Translations under genes and position numbers: made by a program
Source: Spirodela intermedia
Taxonomy: Eukaryota > Streptophyta > Magnoliopsida > Alismatales > Araceae
Assembly: GCA_902729315.2 (NCBI GenBank)
Contig: LR746264.1
Coordinates: forward strand, 9,889,878-9,953,877
Direction of reading: 5' to 3'
DNA: 64,000 bases
The notes under the pieces: generated by a model
Told to the model about the DNA's origin: nothing
Seen by the model: the letters and a program-made list of their open reading frames with translations, nothing else
Database searches by the model: none
Shown: positions 53,051-64,000 of the stretch, piece after piece
Layout: each line of letters begins with the position of its first letter
Position numbering within the stretch: the stretch's first letter is position 1

Positions 53051-56000
53051 GGTTCAGGAAGAATAAGAAGCTCACCTCCTTCACAGTCTGCGCGAGCTCC
53101 ATTATGGTGAACTCACCTGGAGAAGAGGGCAAGTTAGCATGTGAGAAATATTCGACTGATGGGCAGCATTTTTTTGTTTTTTTTTTTTTGCAGGTAGAAT
53201 TCATCTGATGTGAAGTCAACTCAAGATCGTCCGGGGAAGCCCACCTGGGTTGCCGATGTTGATCGGTCCCGTGTGATCGCCTTCCATCAGTCGGACGAGG
53301 CCGTCGACCTGGGTCATTGAGACGACAAAGAGTCCTATTTCAGACGATGAAATATGAACCCAATGCCGCATATAAACACCAGAATGAACCAGATGAAGGC
53401 TACCATGTCGGAAACGTAGCAGAAGCTCCGGGTCTGCGTTCCCGGAGATTGAACAGTCAAGGGCTCGCCTCTGCAAGACCCAGACTTTTTCAATTTTTAG
53501 TGGCGCCCGCGAAGAAAACAAGCAAAAGGATTTGCCAAGATCTACCACCTGAGAGCTTGAGCTATGAAGTTGCTGACCACGCGGCCATCATCGATGTTCA
53601 TGCGTGGCCCGTAGGTGTTGAAAATCCTCGCAATTCGGATTTCTGATGAGGGATTGAGAAGTGGTTTAAGAAGATTGTACACGAATTAAGCATCTACAGT
53701 GCAGCGATATGGTGTAATTAATTATGGATGAGCTTTCCAAAAACTGGACGTGGTCAGTGATTAAACCCCACAATTAGAAATATAATAAGAAGCTGGGGAA
53801 CGGTGTAAGGCCCGGAGTTTTACCAACTCCATGCTGCCGATGATAATCAAACATCAAGGTCTCTGCCACACGCTTCCCCTCGTCGTAGCAACTTCTTACT
53901 CCTGCATTACACAGAAAAAATCACCCGCAGAGAGAAATACACATTACATACATAAAAAACATCAAAATGGATTTCATTTGGATTAAACAATAAATTTATT
54001 AATTCACATTTATTTAATTAAAACTTCATTCAAAATAGAAAACAAACCACGGTACTGATCTTTATCTACACGCTCATTGTCTCAAGAGCATGCAGAATAA
54101 GGTTTAATGAGAAACCAAAAATGAGTCAGTAGAGATACCGATGGGATTGACGTTGCCCCAATACTCCTCTGTCTGAGGGTGCTCAAGAGGGTCGCCATAT
54201 ACCTCTGAGGTTGACGTGAGAAGAATCCTGTGGCAAGCAAAATGCCAGCGGGTTAAAACCTTTTTCCGGATAAAAATTCTAATTTCAGAACAGATTAGGG
54301 TTCTCACCTTGCTCCAACCCTCTTTGCGAGACCCAGCATGTTCAATGTGCCGATTACGTTCGTCTTTATTGTCTGTCGCATAGGGCATTCACCGAATCAA
54401 ATTAATTAAATGTAGACGAGAAGAAGTGGAGGCTATGAAGCAAAGAATTAAAACAGTGCCATGCAGACAGGAATGGATGGAGGAATATAAACCCTTCGAC
54501 TTCAAGGACGAATTTAAAGATTGCGGATCCATTTAACGCATCTAACAAGAAAGAATGAGCGATATTGCACCCACATTAACTTCGGATGGCGACAGTCACG
54601 AGGGACCGATCAGTGCTGTCATAGAGCAAAAAACCACCTACCCGTAATAAATTTCAGGGGTTTCACAAACTTTTGGGCATCATTCAACTGAGATTTTTGT
54701 CCAAACTGAAGGAAATTGGACCAAGAAAATAAGGAAATAAAATGGAAATAAGGAAATGATCCAGGAGACTGAAAGCGATGGGTGGCGTGCTTGCATTTGA
54801 CTAAAATCACGGCATACTCTCACTATATAAGATAGAAAATGCTTTTATTTGGAAATGACCCAGCTGCATAGGTGAATTCCGGATATAGATACTGATGGAG
54901 TCCAGATAATGCCAAAGACACAGATGAGTTGAAGATAGAAGGTCAACCATGAAAATGACAAGGTTAAAAGTGATTAAATTTCACAGAAATATAAAACGAG
55001 ATGCGCACCTTCACAGGATTATATTTGTAGAAAATCGGAGAAGCAGGGCAGGCCAGATGATAGATTCGGTCAACCTCTACAAGCAAAGTCTCAGTGACAT
55101 CTGCAACAGAGGATGGAAAATACTTGAGCACATATGTCAATGCCTTGGCCTTGATAATTCAATAAATTTTAACTGACTCAATGTTAGAGGATCATGAATA
55201 TATCTGTGCAGTCTGTTTAGAAGACATTTTTTGAATGACGGCATACAGAAAGGGGCTTCACCAGTTCCCTCGATCGCAAGAGAATCAAGGAAGATGATTT
55301 GATGCGAGATTAAAAAGAAGTACATTAAGTACTTCATTAATACCATGCCGAATGAGCTCAAATCTTGGATTCCCAATCCACTTCTTGAGGTTGTCCTTTG
55401 AACCAGAGAAAAAATTATCGGCAACAATCACCTGTGGATATTTAGGGGGGAGGGCGAAAACATCCACATCACTGTTAGAACCAGAACTTTGAATGTCCAA
55501 AGAACTTCAGATCGTTGATCGGTTGTAACTTTATCTTCCAGTTTCTCACAATAAAAATGCCTTTAGGTAAGATCTAATAGAACAAGGAAACAGCTTGATG
55601 AAGAAATCCACCTCATTTTTCTCATTTTCCATCAGTCTGTCCACCAAATGGGATCCGATGAATCCAGCTCCCCCCGTAACCAAGATTCTCAAATTGGCCT
55701 GCGGACATGATGCAAAAACGGTTGTTTGTCATCACCCAAAGCTCAAACTGTCGCAGGGATCCAATAACCAGAGTTGACTCATCAGCTCGGCATTCATCCG
55801 AGAAAGAAAAAACAGAAGAAAATCTTCTGTGAATTATTAAATTATATTGCTCCAAATGGGTTCATATCCTAAGCGGTTCGCCACATAACATGAGGGATAT
55901 CCAACTGAGAATGAGACAGAATGTTTTGCCTAAATGCCAAAAGCAATCAATCACACAATGCATGTTGTGTTATAGAAAATGAGCAACCATTCATTCTCAA

Positions 56001-56461
56001 AGACATTCACCAAAAAATAACTTTCAAGCAATCCCTAATACTGGATCGAGTAGTTTGACTGTCGTTACGAAAAAAAGATTCCAATCATTATAGAAAATTC
56101 GATTTTAACCAAAAGGAAAGTATCACCAACCGGGCAACATCCTGCACTAGATTTTTTTTTGCTAAAATTAGGGCCTAAGAAAAATGTTTCTTAAGGCTCA
56201 CAAGTGCCTTATTTCAGCATGCAACGGAGGAGGGTTATGATCCGCTGACGTCGATCAGAGTAAAGTTGTCGTAAAAATATGCCGAGGCTGCATTAGAAAG
56301 CATACAAAGCAGAGAAGATGAAGGTCCATCCAAAAAGAGGAAGAGAAAAGAGAAGGGAGCTCCAAACTTTCCGGAGAGAACTTCGAGTTACGCAGAGGTG
56401 AAGGTGTCGGAGGTGGCTTCGACGTTCCATGATTCACCCCGTTGGAGATTTCCTTCGCCAT
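52774..56461 (-). CDS. UXS: UDP-glucuronate decarboxylase (UDP-xylose synthase), soluble type, about 347 residues
   Basis: Converts UDP-glucuronate to UDP-xylose, the donor for xylan and xyloglucan. It lacks a membrane segment, so it is the cytosolic UXS3/5/6 kind. Exons (minus): 56461 to about 56368, 55698-55612, 55431-55344, 55100-55009, 54372-54308, 54227-54139, 53901-53824, 53642-53549, 53470-53404, 53308-53245, 53116-53076 and 52959-52774. The N-terminus reads [13 protein letters not shown]. The NAD-binding loop is [12 protein letters not shown]. The SDR tyrosine and lysine are in [11 protein letters not shown], with upstream [42 protein letters not shown] and [17 protein letters not shown] are family hallmarks. 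Exons 2-12 all join in phase. The exon 1 donor is unresolved: the best GT (after 56368) leaves phase 1, whereas exon 2 needs phase 0. Confidence 0.93.
53011..53050. repeat. CT dinucleotide microsatellite in a UXS intron
   Basis: A CT run with one interruption (AT at 53039-53040), inside the intron between the last two UXS exons. Confidence 0.95.
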
Positions 56462-57235
56462 TGCCTCAGGTTTCCTCACCAGAGATTAGACCTACAGTCC
56501 TGCTGCGCACATCGCCGTGAGATTAACGAAAGTGACACACTAGCGAGAAATCTAAGTGAACTGAAGGATCGGGTCAGCGAGGAAGAACCGGAATAAAATA
56601 ATTGCCGAAAAGAAGCTGATGAAGGAGTCGAGAGGAAAATGAGAAGTCTAACGAGCAAACAGGTTATAACGCGAGGAAGAACCTCCCCAGATCAAGAGCT
56701 ACATATAGGCGGCGACAATCAGGAGGCCGACGACTGACAGATGTAGACAAATATTAATCCGTTAAAAAACGGGAGGGGGGCACCGCAGAATCGGACCGAC
56801 GGAAAGGAATATGCGGATGCCCTTCGAACGAACGCAACGGGAGAGCACAGCGACATGTCGGTGAGATGACGACGACGACGACGGCAGACCTAAGGGAACA
56901 GAACGGAGACGCCCCACCACCTCCCACACTCACGTGCACAGACCACAGGCCCCACACACATCTGAATCGCGATCTGTCGCGTCCCCAGGGAAAATAAACT
57001 CGAGGAAGAAGACGAATTAGGTGATTCTGCCAATAACTAGGAAGAAGATCAAGAAGCCTCACGCACTCGCCTCTACCCTGGAGACGCTGGGGCCTTGCTC
57101 CGTCCGCGCAGCCGTAAATTGTTTTCCTCTCTTGGTATCTTCCTCTCTGATCGGCCGTCAGCGTCTCGTCAAGTGCTTTAACGTGCGGCTCAAATATTTA
57201 TATTAATTATTTTTATATTTTTACTGTTAGAAAAT
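56462..57235. other. UXS promoter and 5' region, up to the tRNA gene
   Basis: Holds the 5' UTR and promoter of the minus-strand UXS gene. It turns GC-rich near 56,760-56,980. No coding exon is recognised. Confidence 0.55.
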
Positions 57236-57307
57236 GTGGCTGTAGTTTAGTGGTTAGAATTCCACGTTGTGGCCGTGGAGACCTGGGCTCGAATCCCAGC
57301 AGCCACA
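57236..57307 (+). tRNA. tRNA-His (GTG)
   Basis: The acceptor stem GTGGCTG pairs fully with CAGCCAC. The D arm contains AGTTTAGTGGTTAGAAT, the anticodon stem CCACG/CGTGG encloses loop TTGTGGC with anticodon GTG, and the T arm is TGGGCTCGAATCCCA (internal promoter B box GGCTCGAATCC). There is no intron. The sequence matches plant nuclear tRNA-His as I remember it. A T-rich stretch lies just upstream, but no strong TTTT terminator follows at once. It lies between the UXS and SEC14-like genes, on the opposite strand to both. Confidence 0.95.
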
Positions 57308-57517
57308 AAGGCTTCCTATATCGTCAAGTGCCTTTTTGCTTGATCACATCTGGAGATCGGGAAACAAATGCTTTATTGAGAAATCTAACGAGGAAACCTA
57401 GTAGAAGACAAAAAAAGTGCACCACCGACACAACCCGGTCGCTTTTGTGGGGCCCGCCTGAATCGAAACATCGCATCGTCCCCCAGGACCACGGAGCAAA
57501 CCGAAATCGAGGCGGCG

Positions 57518-58341
57518 TCAGGAGAACAGCAAGGGGGTCCCTCCCTCTCCTCCGCCGGTGTCGTTCATTCCGACCAGGTACGCCAGGAAGATCCACAGCA
57601 TCAGGATGCCCACCACCGCCGTCCTCGCCACCTGCTCGAAGGTCGCGCCGTCGGTGGCGACCAGGGGAAGACCCCCGACCTCCTCCTCCTCCTCCTCCTC
57701 CTCCTCCTCATCATCATCATCATCCTCCGCCTCCCTGCCGCCGGCGGGCATCCCCCGCCGCCCACCGCAACCACCGGGGGCGCGAAGGGTCTCGCACTTG
57801 TTGCACCCGCACCGGCCGCCGAGGAACGACGGCACCGCCTGGAGGGCCTCGGCGAGAATGGCCTTCTGGTTCGCTTCTCCCAGGACCCGCAGCTTCTCTC
57901 GCGTCGTCGGCCTCAAGACCTGGACAGACCCGCGGCCATGGAAAGTGGGCATCAAGCAGGCAGCTGATTGAATGACATGCACAAGATAAACATATTCGAG
58001 CCAGCTAGCTAGCTATAAGCAGGTGGGGGTGGGGATTGCTTTTTTTTATTCTTTTATTTACTTGGATGAGCGTCTGCGCCAGGACCCGGACCACCGGGGG
58101 GAGTCTGGTGACGTAGAGGGTCGACAGGCGATTGGGGTAGTGATCTTGCATGACGGCGGAGCAGGACCTCATCATGTTCATCGGAATTCTCACTGGGGAT
58201 AGGCCCGCGCAGTCCATCAAGACCGTGATCCGCGGGTCGTCTTTGTTGAGCAGAAACAGGACCCCGTGCTCCACCTGCGAGACTGCCAGGTCCAGCAGGG
58301 GGCTGCTACGTCAAATTCCGATATGATAATGCACAATTTGG

Positions 58342-58379
<38 letters not shown>

Positions 58380-61300
58380 GAGTGTATGTATGTATATAGT
58401 CAAAAGTTGTCGGTCAACCAAATGTGGTTATATCTCCAAGATTTTCCAAAAATAGAAGGGAAAAATGAGGCGAGGGGGGAGGAGGACCATGCAATTTCTA
58501 CATTTCAGAAGCATGGAAGAGAATGAAACACCCTAAATATATAATCATTTTCTAAAAAGGCAGAATAAAATAAAAAATAAAGACTAGTACCTGACTTTGC
58601 GTAATCACATTAGATACCACATTAAGGCAAAAAAAAAAAAAAAACCAGGGGCTCTCTTTCAAACGGAGTATCAAGGAAAAACCCAGAGAAGAAACCCATC
58701 CATGAAGGGCGTGATCAGTCAAGGATAGAAATTTCTCAGAGAGAAGGGTGGAACACGTACCAACTGCCTGAGTGAAGCGGGGCCTCTCTGGAGGCGGTAA
58801 ACTAGTACAAGCTAGTCCAAGGCGAATAACAAGGCAGGGCCGTAGCTTCACATCATATCCATGCCAAAACACCAGGTGCGACCATGGTTCGAGCTGTTGG
58901 GGAGAGAGAATAGCGTACGTCTCCCTCCAGCGTATGGTCTTCCGAATCGACTTCACTAAGAATGAAAAATCACCGTTTGCTGCGGCGTGGAATCTACCCA
59001 GTTCGTCATCATCAATCCTGCATTCACCTCATTTGCTTACTATCTAAATCAAACGCAATCCTCAAGCGATGCAGACCAAGATATCAAAACCGATTTCTCT
59101 CAGTGGCTTTGTGATTATTAAACGATGGCACCATATAAACAAGGCAATGAAACCAAGCCTAAAATGGAAAACTAGAGTACTATTTTTAAGGTCGCTTGGC
59201 CCATTCATTCCTTATGATTTATGGCTTTACACAACATCAAGCACACACCCACCCACACGTCAGGGGAACTAGGCACGATTCCACAAGGACAATATAACTA
59301 TATATAAAAACACATTCTAGACCTATTGGGAACAAGATATCCGATTTATTTGACTAGAAATAAGATCTGGATAGGAAGCAAGTGATTACCTCTGGGGTAA
59401 AATAATTCCCTGCTTCTCAAGATCATTGTGAAGTTGAGCAAGCCAGTTCTCAGATACAATATTTTCCTCAGCTTCCTCAGATTCCCTGAAGGAACAATAA
59501 AAAACACAATAACAAGGGACTTAAAAAACATCAACATGTTAAAAAACTGCGATATTGTTGAGAATCTAAATAAAGCGGTAACAGACGAATAAAAAATCTT
59601 AATTAGAGATTAAAAACCAAAAATATAAATTAGATGTTTAAGAGGATGCGTTCTTGTTCTCTTAAAAAGTAAATCTGCTCTTAAATAGTGCTAAGAATAT
59701 AGTGAACACGTTATTATATATAGAATATATACGCCAATTTACCACGCCAGTGGGAACGTTTAGGATATTAGTGCTTTTTATACTACCAAAAAGCAATAAC
59801 ACCGTGATGATCCTTCAGATCTTAATTATTGGCTTCGTAGTAATGTTTAATTTACAGATTTCTATTTGAAAATCTATTAAATATCGAATCCCTTTAACTA
59901 AACATAAGAGGTTCATCCGTCCGTAGATCCTAGTTAGTCTGATTTACTCAGCACAAACAATTGCATGAGAACACTGAAATCATACAATACTTATAGATGC
60001 ATTGAGGACACCTGAATAACCCCGAATAAGTGCCTCAGTAGAGATGAAGGCATGGTGACACGATTTATCTGTACTTTTATGCCATCCTTAAGTCATAGAG
60101 ACTGTCAATGACTTGAAAGCACCTGGTAGCTGGTTTTCCATTCCAAGCCAAAATACAAGCAATAGAGATATAAACGTATTAAATAGAATTCTTCCAGGAA
60201 CAAACCCAAGATTAGGAGCAGACTCCACGGCAGGTGTTTCAGAATGTTGTTGCTGATCATCCTCGTTGTCAAGCCTAGCCTTGGAATTCTCAAAACAATC
60301 AGAGATAGACGTTGTAATGGAAAGAAACAATAACGGTCTTGAAATTGTCTGCAAATAAGAAATAAAGTCAAGATAAAGTCATGTCACACTTTTTCACTTG
60401 TAAGAAAAACAGACGCCATGCATATTCCTGAGAAAATTATCTGGTGGTGAAGAAATAGTGAAGTATCTCGCATGACTAATTTTCTCAAAGTATCATAAAA
60501 TTAAAAGATTAGGTGTATGTGTGCGTATCCAGCCAACAAAGCTTCTTCATGCTTGGAAAAAAGTCTATTTTCCACTTTCATTCCTTGTCTCGTACTGAAA
60601 ACCATATATTATGGTATTGACGAATGAGTACATGGTCTTTCCATCTACATGCCTCTACTGATGTTGATGCTGAAGACTAGCAGTTAAAACCCTGCAAGAG
60701 ATGTCAAGAAGTTGGCTATAGTCTTGCACAAAATTTTCGGACTACTTTGCAAGCTTCTTTCTTTACAGCTCCAATAACAGTCACGTTCAAAAACCCTACA
60801 AACAAGCAACAGCCCGTGTGCACGCACACACATACGCACACATGCACACAGCTCACTGCTACATGGCTGATTTGAAGTTTCAGACGTGTTCTCCAAATTG
60901 TACTTCTACATAAATACATGAAACTAGGATCTATGCTAAAATATATGCGCATTATCTTCTCTTCTTTTCACTCCTTCTGCCCACTCAAACATGAGTCACA
61001 GTCTGCTTGAAGTCGTCATACAGATTTGGTGAGAGCTATTTTATTTTTTTCCTTCTGGCCATTTACTAGATCTCCTAACCTCTCATTTGTCGATGCATAA
61101 AATTTATGGGTGTCAATTAGCAAGTAATCGGGTGTTCATATACAAAAAAAGGACTAGTGGTTAACAAGTGTTCAACAATGCATAGAGGTAACAGCGAGGA
61201 GAACTATGCAGAACTTTATTCTCTTTCTTTAACCTGTTTTAGAATATTAAAGTAACCATGCAACGTGAGAAATGAAGGAGCATATCAGTCTAACCTGCAT

Positions 61301-61648
61301 TAGTCTAGCCGTGTTTCTGATCGGTGACCACCTCTGAAGCCATTTAAGCGGTACATAGCCGAGAAATTGAAATCCCTGAAGGACCCTCCAGACCAGTGGG
61401 CACTTCACTTCTGAGACCCTCCGCACAACCTCCAGAGCAGCAACTTTAAGTAAAAACATAAGTACCCTGCCAGTGGGTCCCCCCTCCAGGCCTAGATGCT
61501 TCATTGGTATCATACGCTTGACCATCTTTTCTGATATGGGCCTTGAAGAAGAGGCAACTAAAGAACAATTTTTCATCTTATTACTGGCGAGACTCGTTGA
61601 CAACTCTGAAATCTTGCTTGAACCAGGAACGCATGAATAGTCTCCCAT
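57518..61648 (-). CDS. SEC14/CRAL-TRIO lipid-transfer-like protein with C-terminal membrane anchor, 490 residues
   Basis: Member of the SEC14 cytosolic-factor family (At3g46450-like), expected to bind phosphoinositide or another hydrophobic ligand. Exons (minus): 61648-61295, 60348-60206, 59485-59390, 59017-58761, 58282-58062 and 57919-57518, all in phase. The N-terminal part (GPTGRVLMFLLKVAALEVVR) is followed by a variable acidic linker. The CRAL-TRIO domain includes LVFWHGYDVKLRPCLVIRLG, VTVLMDC-like ITVLMDCAGLSPVRIPMNMM and QDHYPNRLSTLYVTRLPPVV. A Cys-rich GGRCGCNKCE, an Asp/Glu tract encoded by a triplet repeat, and a hydrophobic helix (TAVVGILMLWIFLAYLVG) end the protein and suggest a tail anchor. 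The ATG at 61648 gives a length close to the Arabidopsis protein. A non-coding first exon ending near 62,560 (CAG|GTGAGT) is possible. Confidence 0.9.
57680..57726. repeat. Triplet repeat (TCC)n(ATC)n inside the SEC14-like coding sequence
   Basis: On the minus strand it encodes consecutive Asp then Glu residues before the C-terminal membrane helix. The repeat is in frame, so length changes would add or remove acidic residues only. Confidence 0.95.
58346..58378. repeat. AT dinucleotide microsatellite in a SEC14-like intron
   Basis: About 16 AT units just upstream, on the coding strand, of the exon starting at 58282. Confidence 0.97.
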
Positions 61649-63486
61649 TGCTCAGCTTGGATCAACCGGTTCCGGTATTTTAATGATGTGCGAGAGGAAT
61701 TGGAAGGAACAATAACGGAGGAGAGTACTTATATACACCAGTAGCTAGTAACCACCATGATAGAATTTTCAGCATAACAAGAACTCTCGAGGAGAACTGC
61801 CGAACGCCGCTGATTATGCTTCAAGCGAAAATTTCAAAGAGATACGTAAAAATCTTGAACCTGCAGAAATCAGTAAAGCCTATTGAACTCGACTGTGTAC
61901 AACCTATCATGCATCGTATTGAACGACTTTGAAAAAAGAACTCAGAAAACGTGGTTCAAGTTCATCGGACTCCCCTGCTAAAGGGTCTAAGCGACAATAA
62001 AATAAATGATTAGCATCGTCGGTCAAAAAAATCGGTGAAAATTTATATATTCAAAAAATGCATTGTCTAACCAGACATGCGTTGTCCCAGAATCATGAGA
62101 ATCCTGACGATATGTAAAGAAAAGAAAGATCTCAATTTATTTTTTTTGTTTACTCCTGTTCATGAGCAGTCCAATAATGGATTCTTCCTATGCTGACAGT
62201 CGATGACAGTCTATCTCAATCAAATTCCAATGCATTCAACTCTCCTTGAGAGCTGATACATCCCCTATTTCCGTGTGACCTAGCTAGATCCTATATTTCG
62301 TCCCTATTGATGCAACTGGAATCCGTTTTCAAGAAATTCACTCCACCCACTCCCGAGTAACATACCTCCCCGAGGACGTCCATGATCTCCCCCACAACGC
62401 AAAATACACAAACAGGATCAGAACACAAGGGATACAGTTCTCCCCCCATAAATCAAGAAATCAAATGAAATTAATTCGCTCCACCATTATGAACCAGCAG
62501 GAAGGCATCAGAAATCCAAATATGGGAGCGATCCCAGCAGAGATTCCATCCACTCACCTGGGCGACAATTGCGCGGAGATCCCCCGCATATTTTCCCCGG
62601 CTGCATGTCCTCTGGCCCAGAATTACGACTCCCCGGAGCGAGATATTCCAACACACGGCGAATGAGCGTGAGATCCTTGAATATCCCGCTGTGGCGTAGA
62701 CGAAGGTCGGAGGGAAATGAGGACGAGGGCCTTTCTATTCAACAATGAAGACCAACACAGAGAGAGAGAGGGGGTGGGTGGGTGGAGGAGAGACGACAGT
62801 GGGCTATTCGAGCACGTGATCTGACTGCGGGCCGGCTTGGGCCTCCAGGCTCGGGCCCAGACCTGATTGGCCAACCACTTCGAACCACCTGGTTTGACTC
62901 CCACCGTTGAGCCATGAAGCGAATCCCCAGTGGGTCAGCCACACTACGTGGACGGTCGATGATAGCGGGGGGGTAGGAGACCCGTTAAGAATCTCGAACC
63001 TTCTTACGCCTTCAATTTAAATAACTATTTTAGGGGGTTGTGGAGTCACGAAAAAGTAGATGATTTATTTAAAAAGAACCCAACTTATTTTCTTTCTTAC
63101 TCCTTACACCGCTACCGTACGAAGTCCTTTTGGATGTCACGTAAAAGCGAGAAACTTTTGAAAAAAGGCCCTCTTCCGTGCAAACCCCTTCATTGGCGTT
63201 GTGGGCTTCTAGACGGCCCCAAACTGAAAGAACCAGGTGGACGGCCCACCGCAATGTTCCAGGAGTGGGCTCCAAGGGGGAGGTGGGACAAGAGGAACAT
63301 CAGGCCCATGAATAAAATATCGGGAATTAATAAATAATAAAGTGGGGAAAGGGCGGTTAATCGTATTTCATCTTTGGTAATAATAATAATAATAATATAG
63401 TAATAGTAATAATAATTAAACAGCAATAGTTCCCTCCATCTCGTCTTCTTCTTCCTCACTCCTGATTGTGTCGCTCGCTGGCTTCT
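61649..63486. other. Promoter and 5' region of the SEC14-like gene; 3' side of the CASP-like gene
   Basis: Minus-strand 5' UTR sequence probably reaches 62,650, with a donor-like CAG|GTGAGT near 62,560. GGCCCA or TGGGCC type elements cluster at 62,820-62,865 and 63,200-63,310. A TAA-rich repeat lies at 63378-63416, near the CASP-like 3' end. No further gene is seen. Confidence 0.5.
63378..63416. repeat. TAA trinucleotide repeat
   Basis: An interrupted (TAA)n run immediately 3' of the minus-strand CASP-like gene, probably in its 3' UTR. Confidence 0.95.
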
Positions 63487-64000
63487 TCAGAGGGGGAAAC
63501 GAGAACCGGTGAGGAGGTAGCAGCCGACGCGGAAGCCGGAGAAAAGCGCCGACAGGGCGAGGAAGACGAAGCCGACGAAACCGAGGGCGATGGAGATGTC
63601 CGCCTGCACGCAGAAGGCCTTGCCCGAGGAGCAGCTGTCCTTCCCCTTCCTGAGACCCACCGCCTCCCCCGTTCCCGCCGCCTCCGCCGACAGCAACAGG
63701 TACGCGAAGACCTACTCGGCGGCGCCATGGGGAGCCAGAGAGGAGCGGCTCTGAGAAGTCAGGTTTCTTGGGGAAATTGGAAACAGACGAGGGAAAGCTC
63801 CTGTACCTGGTCGTGGCCGAAGTCGAACCAGAGCTGGAGGGGCTCCGGCAGCAGAGTAGAGCCCTTAAGCACCTCCCAGATCGAAGCCCCCATCTCGGCG
63901 AAGGAGTAGAGGGCTACTATCGCATTAGCCGCGAGCACAAACCTGCACAGTCCAAGAAACCCCGGCCATCAGCATCCTAGGAGCAGGAGGAAAGGGAAAG
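63487..64000 (-). CDS. CASP-like membrane protein (CASPL4 type), C-terminal part, cut by right edge
   Basis: CASP-like proteins (DUF588) are four-helix plasma-membrane proteins related to the Casparian-strip scaffolds. Two exons are visible (minus): 63942-63807 and 63711-63487, joined in phase. Helix 3 region: [20 protein letters not shown]. The conserved extracellular segment with [20 protein letters not shown] comes next, then a Cys-bearing loop ([18 protein letters not shown]), helix 4 and the end GSRFPL. The N-terminal half lies beyond the window. Calling it CASPL4A rests on the WFDFGHDQ and CVQADI motifs and is from memory. Confidence 0.9.

Noticed and set aside
57250-57975. 241-residue plus-strand open frame
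   Set aside because: It starts inside the tRNA gene and is antisense to the last SEC14-like exon; its Pro/His/Arg-rich composition reflects the triplet repeat.

Overview
The window is nuclear DNA from a flowering plant. Every gene I could rebuild has short exons with GT-AG introns, each product belongs to a plant protein family, and a nuclear tRNA-His lies among them. Several genes (ACR9-like, GGT3-like, CASP-like) have GC-rich exons inside AT-rich introns and spacers. That would suit a monocot or an early-diverging angiosperm, but I cannot name the species. I see no operon, phage, CRISPR array or intact transposon.

Layout. 1-14,144 (minus): a ZFC3H1-type zinc-finger/HAT-repeat protein cut by the left edge. 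14,829-17,034 (plus): an ALY/REF mRNA export adaptor, head-to-head with it across a 684-bp spacer. 18,598-22,433 (minus): a conserved 376-residue plant protein of unknown function, rebuilt in 11 exons. 24,105-40,319 (minus): a conserved protein of about 1,196 residues in 17 exons, also of unknown function. 44,013-45,983 (minus): an ACR9-type ACT-repeat protein. 47,087-48,828 (plus): the 55-residue mitochondrial ATP synthase 6-kDa subunit. 49,389-52,231 (minus): a GGT3/GGT4-type gamma-glutamyl transpeptidase. 52,774-56,461 (minus): a soluble UDP-glucuronate decarboxylase (UXS). 57,236-57,307 (plus): tRNA-His(GTG). 57,518-61,648 (minus): a SEC14/CRAL-TRIO protein with a C-terminal membrane anchor. 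63,487 to the right edge (minus): the C-terminal half of a CASP-like (CASPL4-type) membrane protein.

How the genes relate. Most are unrelated housekeeping genes. Two groups recall conserved gene order: ZFC3H1-like with ACR9-like (in Arabidopsis At2g39580 and At2g39570) and ATP6-kDa/UXS/SEC14 (At3g46430, At3g46440, At3g46450). The ZFC3H1/ALY pair stands out because the mammalian counterparts compete for the same nuclear RNAs, one for retention and decay and the other for export. No wholly new system is evident. The best leads are this divergent pair, the two conserved proteins of unknown function, a frame-broken ZFC3H1 exon, and several odd splice structures.

Exon boundaries were found by reading splice sites and checking that reading phase carries across each junction. 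Family comparisons are from memory, not from a search.
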